The notes beneath the pieces were generated by a model. It made no database searches. It was given only the letters and a program-made list of their open reading frames with translations, and was not told the DNA's origin. 64,000 nt of DNA from positions 1 to 64,000 of the forward strand of contig JBDHVC010000022.1 in assembly GCA_039809495.1 (NCBI GenBank), read 5' to 3'. Positions 44,148 through 51,589 of the stretch are shown in pieces (position 1 is the first letter of the stretch; each line of letters starts with the position of its first letter). The translations under genes and the position numbers were made by a program. The DNA is from JAFLCL01 sp039809495. Lineage in GTDB: Bacteria; Myxococcota_A; Polyangia; Polyangiales; Sandaracinaceae.

Positions 44148-44741
44148 ATGGCGACCTACAAGATCCAGAAGCCTGGCCGCACCTTCGGCGAGCAGGCCTA
44201 TCTCCCGGAGACGGTGAAGGGCCTCGCGCAGACGTTCGCGCGCATCTACACGAACCTCCTCGGCCCCGAGGAGAAGCAGAAGACGGCCACCGTCCGCTAC
44301 CCCGACGAGGTGCGCGAGTACCCCGAGCGCTTCCGCGGCGTCCACCGCCTCACCCACCGCGAGGACGGCAGCTCGCGCTGCGTCGCGTGCCTCTGCTGCT
44401 CGACGGCGTGTCCGGCCCAGTGCATCTACATCGAGCCAGCCGAGTACGAGGAGGGGGATCCGCAGTTCGGCTACGAGCGCTACCCCAAGGTCTTCATGAT
44501 CGACGAGCTGCGCTGCATCTTCTGCGGCTACTGCGTCGAGGCCTGCCCCGTCGACGCGATCCGCATGGACACGGGCGTCCACGTGCCCGCGTCGCATCGG
44601 CGCGAGGACTTCCTCTTCGACAAGGAGACGCTGCTCTCCATCCCCGCGCGCGACGGCAGCTACGTCACGGCCAACCCGCGCCTCGAGCCGGGCGATCCTG
44701 GCCACCCGGGGCTCGATCGCGAGCACCACAAGGAGCACTGA
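44148..44741 (+). CDS. nuoI: NADH-quinone oxidoreductase subunit I
   Basis: 197 aa, the two-4Fe-4S subunit (clusters N6a/N6b). Motifs CVACLCCSTACPAQC and CIFCGYCVEACPVDA. A GGGAG precedes the ATG. It is the last gene of this operon: nuoJ, K, L, M and N do not follow; instead a terminator hairpin lies at the stop codon. The membrane antiporter-like subunits must be encoded elsewhere. Confidence 0.96.
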   Translation: MATYKIQKPGRTFGEQAYLPETVKGLAQTFARIYTNLLGPEEKQKTATVRYPDEVREYPERFRGVHRLTHREDGSSRCVACLCCSTACPAQCIYIEPAEYEEGDPQFGYERYPKVFMIDELRCIFCGYCVEACPVDAIRMDTGVHVPASHRREDFLFDKETLLSIPARDGSYVTANPRLEPGDPGHPGLDREHHKEH

Positions 44742-44841
44742 CGGCGCGCCTCGCTCGAGGGAACACGTCGAGCGAGGTGGGCCCAACGAGGCGGGCCCAG
44801 CGAGGGGGGGCCAGCGAGGGGGGGCCAGCGAGGCGCCGTCA
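44739..44841. terminator. bidirectional terminator and tandem-repeat spacer between nuoI and phosphoesterase
   Basis: The spacer starts with the nuoI stop in TGACGGCGCGCC and ends with GGCGCCGTCA, where TCA is the stop of the convergent gene. A perfect 10-bp hairpin, CCTCGCTCGA with TCGAGCGAGG, spans 44749-44777. Between them, about 44778-44833, imperfect 14-16-bp units of the type GGGCCCAGCGAGG repeat four times. Confidence 0.7.
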
Positions 44842-46299
44842 GTCGGTGTGGCAGCGCGGGCCGGCGCCGGGGACGGGCGCGCAGCGGATCTCGAAGGCGT
44901 CGCGCTCCATCCCCATGTCGTCGGCGCAGACGCCGCGGATGACGTCGGCCCCGTCCGCGTCGTCGTGCGTGATCTCGAGCTGCATCGCCTGGATGAAGTT
45001 GTGCGACGCGACGCGCAGCGCGGCGTCCTCGGGGTGATCGGCGACGTGCTCGTCGAGCGCGTCCGGCGTGATCCGGAAGCCGCCTCCGCCCGTGGTGACG
45101 TAGGTCGTCTCGAAGGGTGAGCCGTCGTCGTAGGGGACGACGAAGCGCTCGTAGGCGTGCATGTGCCCCGCGAGGACGAGCGGGACGCGGTGGGCCTGGA
45201 CGATCGGCTCGAGCGCCGCGCGCTGCTCCGGGCGAGGCGCGTAGTCGCCGACCGTGTAGATCGGCCGGTGCATGTAGAGCACGGTGAAGCGATAGTCGGG
45301 GGAGGCCTCGGCGGCCGCGATCGTGCTCTCGATCCAGTCGTGCTGCTCCGAGCCGGGCGAGACGTCGTGCTCGGTCGAGATCGAGAGGAAGAGCACGCCG
45401 CCGCTCTCGTAGTGGTAGAAGTACGTCTGATCGTCCTCGTCGCCCGGCGTCGCGAAGAGCCGATCGTAGATGTCCTCGAGCTCGTGCTCGACCTCGTCCT
45501 CGTGGTTGCCGAGCGCGGGCAGGAAGGCGTTGGCGCGCAGGAGCGGCGTCATGGCGCTGAACCAGAACTGCTGCGTCTCGAAGAGCGTCGAGTAGTACTG
45601 GATGTCGCCGACGTGGATCGAGAATTCCGTCTCGTCCGCGGGCCGCGCGGCGAGCACGCGGAGCGTCCCCATGAAGAAGGGGCTCGTGTCCCCGATCGCG
45701 TAGAAGGTGATCGGGGTCGCGCGATCGCTCGGCTCGTGCATCGTGCAGAAGCGGCCCCCGACGTCCGCGTGATCGCGGATCGTGTAGAGGTAGCAGGTCG
45801 CCGGGCTGAGCCCCGTGACCTCCACCTCGTTCACGTAGTAGGTGCCGGGCACGTCGGGCTGATCGATGCGGGGGCGGCCGATCCCGTAGCTGAGCTGCAC
45901 CTCGGTCTCACGGCTCGTCCCCGTCGCGCTCTCCGGCGCGCCGCTCCCGTCCTCGCGCCGGACGTCGATCGTCGGGGGCTCGAGCGCGAGCCGCGTCTCC
46001 CACCGGACGACGACGCTCGTGGTCGTCGGGCGCATCACCCACGGGCCCTTGTAGGGCTCGTCGGTCGGCGGGCCGAGCGTGGCGTCGGGTGGGCCCGCGT
46101 CGAGGCGCGGCGGCGTCCAGGCGTCGTCGGCGACGCTCGCGTCCATCGCCGCGTCGCTCAGGGTTGTCGAGGCGTCGATCGGGGCGCTCTCCTCGGGCGG
46201 GCAGCCGGCGACGAGCGGCGCGAGCGCGAGCGCTCCGAGCCATGCTCCGAGGCCGACGCGAGGAGCGCTGTGGAGGGAGAGAGCGGCTCGTCGCTTCAT
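44839..46299 (-). CDS. lipoprotein purple-acid-phosphatase-like metallophosphoesterase
   Basis: 486 aa. A signal peptide with lipobox LVAGC (about residue 33) is followed by an Asp/Ala-rich linker (about 40-80), an Fn3-like domain (VMRPTTTSVVVRWE; TGLSPATCYLYTI) and a calcineurin-like phosphoesterase: GDTSPFF, HVGDIQYY, LGNHEDE, YMHRPIY and LAGHMHAYER give the di-metal ligands. This is the purple acid phosphatase layout, acting on extracellular phosphate esters. Its ATG overlaps the previous gene's stop by ATGA. No PHO-box recognised. Confidence 0.88.
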   Translation of the reverse strand: MKRRAALSLHSAPRVGLGAWLGALALAPLVAGCPPEESAPIDASTTLSDAAMDASVADDAWTPPRLDAGPPDATLGPPTDEPYKGPWVMRPTTTSVVVRWETRLALEPPTIDVRREDGSGAPESATGTSRETEVQLSYGIGRPRIDQPDVPGTYYVNEVEVTGLSPATCYLYTIRDHADVGGRFCTMHEPSDRATPITFYAIGDTSPFFMGTLRVLAARPADETEFSIHVGDIQYYSTLFETQQFWFSAMTPLLRANAFLPALGNHEDEVEHELEDIYDRLFATPGDEDDQTYFYHYESGGVLFLSISTEHDVSPGSEQHDWIESTIAAAEASPDYRFTVLYMHRPIYTVGDYAPRPEQRAALEPIVQAHRVPLVLAGHMHAYERFVVPYDDGSPFETTYVTTGGGGFRITPDALDEHVADHPEDAALRVASHNFIQAMQLEITHDDADGADVIRGVCADDMGMERDAFEIRCAPVPGAGPRCHTD

Positions 46300-47375
46300 G
46301 GCGTGACGCGGCTCGCGGCGACGGCCTCGAGGCGGAAGCCCGCGGAGATCGACTCACAGACCGTATCGTCCGCGGCGCTCGGGTCGAGGTCGGCCAGGCT
46401 CGGCAGCACGGCCCGCGCGATCGTCTCGAAGCCGTTCGACGCCGCGAAGGCGATGAGCGCGTCGACGGAGAGGCCGCCACCCCCTTCGCCGTCGAAGAGC
46501 GCGCTCTCGCTGATCCGCGCGGTGAGCTCGGCGCTCGTCAGATCCGTGGTCTCGGTGCTCCCGAGCACGAGCGGGATCGGGATGCGATCGACGTGCATGC
46601 TCAGGCGGTTGCCGTGGATCGCGCCCGCGCTCTCGCCGAGGAGCATGAGCTCGCGGAAGCTCTGGCCGGCCGAGATCGTTCCGTCGGGATCGGTGAGCGG
46701 CATGGGCCCGCTCTCCGTCTGGGCGAGCGCGAGCCGCACGGTGACGCTCGCGTCCTCGACGAAGTCGTCGATGCCTTCGACCGTGACGAGGAGCAGGAAG
46801 GTGCCGCGCGCCATCGCGTCCGCGATGTTCGCGTTGATGTCGACGCCGTTCGAGACGAGCGTCGCGAGCAGCGCGCCGGAGAGCTGGTTGTCGACGCCGG
46901 GGCGGAACGTGACGCTCGAGACGTAGTCGGGCTTACGCTCCTCGCAGGAGCCGCGTCGCCCCCCGCTGCCCGAGTCGATGCCGTCGACGTTCACGCCCGC
47001 CGTGTGTCCGTCGACGACGCGCTCGGCCTCGATCAGCGAGACGACCCACGAGTAGCTCGACCGGGTCGGGGCCGTCGCGTCGATGGCCACGAACGCGTCG
47101 GGATCGGAGCGCGGTGCGTCCACGCTGGCGGCGTCGATCGAGGGGCCCGCGTCGCTCGCCGGGTCGGCGTCGCCCGCGACGAACGCGTCGGCGAGCGAGG
47201 GCGGGGCGTCGGCCCTCGCGCCGGCGTCGGCGGCGACGGCGGCGTCGTCGTCGCTCGTCGTCCCGCCGCCGCAGCCGGCGGCGAGGGCGGCCGCGCCAGC
47301 GAGGCAGGAGCCGAGCCAGAGCGCGCGCGGCGTGAACGGGGTGAAGGCCGAAAGGAAGCTCGGGTGGTGTCGCAT
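46296..47375 (-). CDS. hypothetical lipoprotein
   Basis: 359 aa. Lipobox LAAGC at about residue 34 is followed by a ~75-residue Asp/Ala-rich linker (ADAGARADAPPS-like), a usual tether in this genome. The folded part (from about SYSWVVSLIEAERV) has two cysteines but no recognised motif. It shares an ATGA overlap with the phosphoesterase gene that follows, so the two exported proteins are probably co-expressed. TACGCT ends 7 nt before the ATG. Function unknown. Confidence 0.7.
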   Translation of the reverse strand: MRHHPSFLSAFTPFTPRALWLGSCLAGAAALAAGCGGGTTSDDDAAVAADAGARADAPPSLADAFVAGDADPASDAGPSIDAASVDAPRSDPDAFVAIDATAPTRSSYSWVVSLIEAERVVDGHTAGVNVDGIDSGSGGRRGSCEERKPDYVSSVTFRPGVDNQLSGALLATLVSNGVDINANIADAMARGTFLLLVTVEGIDDFVEDASVTVRLALAQTESGPMPLTDPDGTISAGQSFRELMLLGESAGAIHGNRLSMHVDRIPIPLVLGSTETTDLTSAELTARISESALFDGEGGGGLSVDALIAFAASNGFETIARAVLPSLADLDPSAADDTVCESISAGFRLEAVAASRVTP

Positions 47376-47513
47376 GGTCGCGAGCGTACCGCTTCCTCCC
47401 ATCGAGCGGAAATCCCTCGCCGCGGGTCGGAGGGCGGTGCGCTCGTCCCCGCGCGAACAGGACCGCTACGCGCGGGGCTTGACGCCGGCGCGAAGGCGCG
47501 CGAGAGCGCCCGC

Positions 47514-48293
47514 ATGGCCTGGACCCCTCGCATCCTCCGAGGTCAGAAGGTGCTCGCTCGCTGCGAGCCCGACGGATCGCTCCGCGTCGAGGGCGGGCGC
47601 GTCGAGATCCGCTACCGGCCGAGCGACGCGCGCGCCTACCGCGCGAGCGTCGCGAACCTCCACCCGAGCGGCGACGCCTCGATCCTCCCCGACGCGCACT
47701 GCGTCGCGCTCGACGACGCGAAGGCCGACGCCCCCGCGCCGCGCGCCGCGCCGAGCGCGCGGCGGGCGCGTAAGCCGGCCCGAGCGGAGGCGGCGGCGGC
47801 CTCGCCAGCGCCGCCATCGACGGCGGGGGAGCAGGTGCTCGTCTACGCGGACGGCGCGTGCAGCGGCAACCCCGGCCCCGCGGGCCTCGGCGTCGTGATC
47901 TACGCCGACGGAACCGCCCGTGAGCTCTCCGAGTACCTCGGGCCCGCGACGAACAACGTCGCCGAGCTGACCGCGATCCTGCGCGCCGCCGAGGCCCTCG
48001 TCGACGAGCCGCGCCCGGTCGTCCTCAAGACGGACAGCCAGTACGCGATCGGGGTGCTCACGAAGGGGTGGAAGGCGAAGGCGAACCCCGAGCTCATCCG
48101 GACGACGAAGGCCGCGCTCGCGAAGCTTCCCGCGCTCTCGATCCGCTACGTCGAGGGCCACGCGGGGCACGCCGGGAACGAGCGAGCCGACGCGCTCGCT
48201 CGCGCCGCGGTGAGCGCGCGGGCCTCGAGCGGCTGGCGCGCGATCGGCCCCGCGCGAGGCGCCCGCTCGGAGCGCTCCGAGCCCGCGTCGTGA
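47514..48293 (+). CDS. rnhA: ribonuclease HI with unusual N-terminal domain
   Basis: 259 aa. Residues about 106-235 are RNase HI: catalytic Asp113 in YADGACSGNPG, Glu151 in NNVAEL, Asp174 in KTDSQYAIG and Asp226 in HAGHAGNERADALA. It cuts RNA in RNA-DNA hybrids. The first ~65 residues (LRGQKVLARCEPDGSLRVEG) form a separate small domain, not the usual hybrid-binding domain, followed by an Ala/Arg/Pro linker. The basic linker may help binding. Ends 12 bp before the dihaem lipoprotein gene. Confidence 0.93.
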   Translation: MAWTPRILRGQKVLARCEPDGSLRVEGGRVEIRYRPSDARAYRASVANLHPSGDASILPDAHCVALDDAKADAPAPRAAPSARRARKPARAEAAAASPAPPSTAGEQVLVYADGACSGNPGPAGLGVVIYADGTARELSEYLGPATNNVAELTAILRAAEALVDEPRPVVLKTDSQYAIGVLTKGWKAKANPELIRTTKAALAKLPALSIRYVEGHAGHAGNERADALARAAVSARASSGWRAIGPARGARSERSEPAS

Positions 48294-48305
48294 TAGAACG
48301 CGCCG

Positions 48306-48890
48306 ATGCGCTCCCCTCGTCCGCTCCTCGTCACGCTCGCCGTCTCGGCTCTCGTCGTCGTCGGCTGTGGAGGCGCGAGCGCGAGCGGCGCCGCCGGGGG
48401 TTCGTCCGCGGGCGGCGAGGTCGCGGGCGAGTCGGAGGGCTTCGACATGGAGGGCTTCGGCGAGGGCGCGGAGCCCGAGGTGCACCACGGCACGGCGAGC
48501 GCGCGCGAGCTGCTCGGCGTCACGTCGCCGCCCGTGCCCTTCGACGAGCTGGGCTACCGAGAGCAGGCCGACTGGATGATCGGGCACGTCCTCCCCATCG
48601 CCGCCGAGGACTTCGGCCACTACGATCCCGATCGCTTCACGGACGTGACCTGCGCGCTCTGCCACGGGGACGACGCCGAGGCGCGCGGCTACGCGATGCC
48701 CTCGCCGTCGCTGCGGCGCCTGCCCTCGCCAGGGAGCGCGGACTGGGATCGGCTCGCGACGACGGACGCCTATGCGTTCATGCACGACGTCGTGACGCCG
48801 ACGATGGCGACCCTCCTCGGCCGCGACGTCGCGAGCGCGGAGCACCCCGACGGCTTCGGCTGCTTCGGCTGTCACACCGCGCGCGACTGA
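48306..48890 (+). CDS. lipoprotein with two CxxCH haem sites
   Basis: 194 aa. Lipobox VVVGC near residue 21, then a Gly/Ala/Ser-rich tether and a domain with two c-type haem motifs, CALCH (about residue 116) and CFGCH (about residue 189). It is probably a periplasmic membrane-anchored dihaem cytochrome; no Met ligand is assigned. TAGAAC ends 6 nt before the ATG. The stop codon is the first codon of repeat copy B. Its electron partners are unknown. Confidence 0.75.
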   Translation: MRSPRPLLVTLAVSALVVVGCGGASASGAAGGSSAGGEVAGESEGFDMEGFGEGAEPEVHHGTASARELLGVTSPPVPFDELGYREQADWMIGHVLPIAAEDFGHYDPDRFTDVTCALCHGDDAEARGYAMPSPSLRRLPSPGSADWDRLATTDAYAFMHDVVTPTMATLLGRDVASAEHPDGFGCFGCHTARD

Positions 48891-49049
48891 CAGCGCGCCT
48901 CACTCGACGTGATCTGTCGAGTCGAGGCGCGCTGGCTCGGCGGGAGGGAGGCTCACGCCGATTCACTCGGCGTGAGGGAGGGTCTGGGGGCAGACCCTCC
49001 GACAAGGAAGATACAGCACGAATCAGGGCAACTGATTCGTGCTGTGAGC
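48887..49049. repeat. four-hairpin interspersed repeat, copy B
   Basis: 163 bp. It matches copy A (7478-7638) at nearly every position. H1 (48891-48934): CAGCGCGCCTCACTCGAC pairs with its complement with one bulge. H2: perfect 10-bp stem, loop TTCAC. H3: perfect 10-bp stem, loop GGGG (copy A has GG, the only large length change). H4: perfect 14-bp stem ACAGCACGAATCAG, loop GGCAA. In H4 one G-C pair of copy A is an A-T pair here, a compensatory double change. The TGA at 48888 is the dihaem gene's stop; the next gene converges on it. Confidence 0.9.
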
Positions 49050-49058
49050 GACACGGCC

Positions 49059-49114
49059 CAGCGGACACGTCTCAGCGGACACGTCTCAGCGGACACGCCT
49101 CAGCGGACGCAGAG
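49059..49114. repeat. 14-bp tandem repeats next to repeat copy B
   Basis: CAGCGGACACGTCT occurs at 49059-49072 and 49073-49086, with one change at 49087-49100, and partly at 49101-49114. The last unit enters the 3' end of the Crp/Fnr-type gene. It is one of three intergenic spacers with 14-16-bp tandem units in this window. Confidence 0.85.
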
Positions 49115-49792
49115 GCCCTCGCTCGACCGCTGGACTCGCCCCTCGCGCTCGAGCTTCCCGAGCACGCGGCAGACGGACTCGTGGCGGACGGCGGCGAGCA
49201 TCGCGAGGTCGCGCTGCTGGAAGCTCGCCGGCAGGCGGGTGCGGCGCTCGGGGGGCGAGAGCGTGTCGGTGAGCACCGAGAGCGTGGCGAGGACGCGCGC
49301 CTCCGCGCTCCTCTGGCCGCGCGCCTCGGCGTAGCGCTCCACCCGCGTGAGCGCGGCCCCCATCCCCTCGATGATCTCGTGCGCGCCCGCCGGATCGTGC
49401 GTGAGCGCCTCGGCGAAGCCCTCTCGAGGGAAGAGGCAGACGAGCACGTCCGTCGCCGCGAAGCCGAGCTGCGCGGCGTCCTCCGTCCAGGGCACGAGCG
49501 TCCCCGGCCCGGCGCAGTCGATCGCGACGTCGACGCCGCACGCTTCGGCTCGCGTGCGGATGATCACGCCTCGCCGGACCAGCGCGAACGCGTAGTCCGA
49601 GGCCCACGAGCGCGGGAGCGAGCGACGCGCGGCGATCGCCGACTTCACGAAGCGACACGCGCGCGTGCCGTCGTTCACCCAATTGCGAAAGCTCCCGATG
49701 CGTGCGGCTGGACACGCGACGCAGGCGGCAGGGAAGTGGGGCTGAACCCCCCCGAGCTCCGCGAATCCTTCGTCGAGCGCGCCACCGTCCAT
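49100..49792 (-). CDS. Crp/Fnr-type transcriptional regulator with N-terminal Cys cluster
   Basis: 230 aa. An effector-binding beta-roll (SDYAFALVRRGVIIRT-like, residues about 60-140) is followed by a dimerisation helix and a C-terminal winged helix (LAMLAAVRHESVCRVLGKLEREGRV, recognition helix in ESVCRVLG). Before the roll, Cys24, Cys27 and Cys46 (PAACVACPAA and DGTRAC) resemble an FNR-like iron-sulfur site, though the spacing is not that of E. coli FNR. This suggests an oxygen- or redox-responsive regulator. GGAGG precedes the ATG. Downstream of the tyrosine phenol-lyase gene on the same strand. Confidence 0.82.
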   Translation of the reverse strand: MDGGALDEGFAELGGVQPHFPAACVACPAARIGSFRNWVNDGTRACRFVKSAIAARRSLPRSWASDYAFALVRRGVIIRTRAEACGVDVAIDCAGPGTLVPWTEDAAQLGFAATDVLVCLFPREGFAEALTHDPAGAHEIIEGMGAALTRVERYAEARGQRSAEARVLATLSVLTDTLSPPERRTRLPASFQQRDLAMLAAVRHESVCRVLGKLEREGRVQRSSEGLCVR

Positions 49793-49916
49793 CCGGACCT
49801 CCAGGCGCGAACCATCCCCGATCTTCGAGGCGTTGCCTGTTGACGAAGCTCACGGATTGCTTCGCTTCATGCGTTCGCTCACGCGTGGCGAAGCGCGGCT
49901 GGCGACGAAGCGAGCG

Positions 49917-49977
49917 CGAGCCCGGCGCGTCGGCGAAGGCGCGGGCTCGCTCGGCTCGGTCGACGGGCGCGCCGTCA
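49917..49977 (-). terminator. terminator after tyrosine phenol-lyase gene
   Basis: On the minus strand TGACGGCGCGCC starts with the stop codon (49975-49977). Beyond it CGAGCCCG and CGGGCTCG, at the two ends of 49917-49949, form an 8-bp stem. No T-run. Another member of the stop-codon element family. Confidence 0.45.
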
Positions 49978-51360
49978 GAGCGGCGCGAAGCGCGCCTGGA
50001 AGAAGCGCAGGTGCTTGGGCTCGTGGACCATCTTCAGGCCGCGGATGGACTTGGCGCGCGCGTAGACGCGCTTCACGGTGTCGATGACGACGTCGCAGTG
50101 CGCCTGCGTGTAGACGCGGCGCGGGAAGGTGAGGCGCACGAGCTCGAGCTTCGGGTGCCGGTTCGCGCCCGTCTCGGGATCGCGGCCCGCGGAGACGATG
50201 CCGCGCTCCATCGAGCGCACGCTCCCCTCGAGGTAGATCTCGCCCGCGAGCGTCTGCGCCGGGAACTGCTCCTGATCGAGGTGCGGGAGGAAGGCCCTCG
50301 CGTCGACGAAGACCGCGTGCCCGCCGGTCGGGCGCACGATGGGCACCTCGGCGCGCGCGAGCCCCTCGGCGACGTAGCGGACCTGGCCGACGCGCGCCGC
50401 CATGTGCGCGGGATCGAGCGCCTCCTCGACGCCCGCCGCCATCGCCTCCATGTCGCGCCCCGAGATGCCGCCGTAGGTGTGCAGGCCCTCGAAGAGGACG
50501 CCGAGGTTCGCCGCGTCCTCGGCGAGCCCCCGATCGTTGACGGCGAGGAAGCCGCCGATGTTGACGAGGAGATCCTTCTTCGCGCTCATCGTGCAGCCGT
50601 CGGTGTACGAGCAGATCTCGAGGAGCACGTCCGCGAGGGAGCGGTGGCTCTGGCCGGGCTCACGCTCGACGATGAAGTGCGCGTTCTCCATCGCGCGCGT
50701 GGCGTCGAGGAAGATCGGGATGCCGTGCGCTTGGGTCAGCGCGCGCACCGCGCGGAGGTTCTCGAGCGAGATCGGCTGCCCGCCCGCCATGTTCACCGTC
50801 GCCGCGACGCAGACGTAGGGGATGCGCTTCGCGCCGACGCGCTCGATCAGGCGCTCGAGCTTGGCGAGATCGACGTTGCCCTTGAACGGATGCTCGGAGC
50901 GCGGGTCGTGCGCCTCGTCGATGATGATGTCCTCGAACTTCGCGCCCGCGAGCTCCTGGTGGGCGCGCGTGGTCGTGAAGTACATGTTGCCGGGGACGAC
51001 GTCGCCCGGGTGCACGAGCAGGCGCGAGAGCAGGTGCTCGGCGCCGCGACCCTGGTGCGTGGGGACGAGGTGCGCGTAGCCGTAGCGCCGCTTCACCGCC
51101 GCCTCGAGCTTGTAGAAGCTCGCGCTCCCCGCGTAGGCCTCGTCGCCGAGCATCATCGCCGACCACTGGCGGTCGCTCATCGCGTTCGTGCCGCTGTCCG
51201 TCAGGAGATCGATCGCGACCATGTCCGAGCGGAGGAGGAACGTGTTCCAGCCCGCCTCGCGGAGCGCCGCCTCGCGCTCCTCTCGCGTCGTCACGCGCAA
51301 GAGCTCGACCATCTTGATGCGGTAGGGCTCGGCCCAGGGGCGATGTGCTGTCTCGGTCAT
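49975..51360 (-). CDS. tpl: tyrosine phenol-lyase (beta-tyrosinase)
   Basis: 461 aa PLP enzyme of the aromatic beta-eliminating lyase family. It would convert tyrosine to phenol, pyruvate and ammonia. PLP lysine is Lys262 in CTMSAKKDLLVNIGG; LLTDSGTNAMSDRQW and PTHQGRGAEH are family-wide. Tpl rather than tryptophanase is indicated by Arg386 in RSMERGI, which matches Arg381 of Citrobacter Tpl (tryptophanase has a hydrophobic residue), and by LRFFQARF near the end. The offset of five residues is constant, supporting the ATG at 51360; TTGGAGG precedes it. Divergent from the acyl-AMP-ligase operon. Confidence 0.87.
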   Translation of the reverse strand: MTETAHRPWAEPYRIKMVELLRVTTREEREAALREAGWNTFLLRSDMVAIDLLTDSGTNAMSDRQWSAMMLGDEAYAGSASFYKLEAAVKRRYGYAHLVPTHQGRGAEHLLSRLLVHPGDVVPGNMYFTTTRAHQELAGAKFEDIIIDEAHDPRSEHPFKGNVDLAKLERLIERVGAKRIPYVCVAATVNMAGGQPISLENLRAVRALTQAHGIPIFLDATRAMENAHFIVEREPGQSHRSLADVLLEICSYTDGCTMSAKKDLLVNIGGFLAVNDRGLAEDAANLGVLFEGLHTYGGISGRDMEAMAAGVEEALDPAHMAARVGQVRYVAEGLARAEVPIVRPTGGHAVFVDARAFLPHLDQEQFPAQTLAGEIYLEGSVRSMERGIVSAGRDPETGANRHPKLELVRLTFPRRVYTQAHCDVVIDTVKRVYARAKSIRGLKMVHEPKHLRFFQARFAPL

Positions 51361-51589
51361 GGATCCTCCAAGGTGAGCGCTCTCGCGCGAGCGCCACGTC
51401 GACGCCGTCCGACGGTTCGCCCCGCTCACGCGAGCGAGGGGCCGGCCTGCTCGAGGACTAGTCGCCTCCTCGACCCCGAGGCATGAGCCGGATCAATCGG
51501 CGACGCGCCGGTAGCCTCGGGATCTGTGAGAAAACGCCGATTGCGCGCGGTCAACGCGGCTTCATCACACTTCGACAACCCTCGGCCGG
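51361..51589. promoter_or_regulatory. divergent promoter region between tpl and acyl-AMP-ligase operon
   Basis: A 229-bp spacer that must hold two promoters. The 8-bp inverted repeat CCCGAGGC / GCCTCGGG (51475-51482 and 51514-51521) encloses a second, smaller CCGG symmetry and could be an operator or attenuator. I cannot assign -35 or -10 boxes. The Crp/Fnr-type regulator encoded downstream of tpl is a candidate binder, but no FNR-like site is clear. Confidence 0.3.

Noticed and set aside
49059..49114. Possible CRISPR array
   Set aside because: Tandem 14-bp units directly abut without spacers and no cas gene is near. The same applies at 42641-42682 and 44778-44833.
49975..51360. Tryptophanase rather than tyrosine phenol-lyase
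   Set aside because: Arg386 (RSMERGI) and the LRFFQARF end agree with tyrosine phenol-lyase; tryptophanases have a hydrophobic residue at the Arg position.
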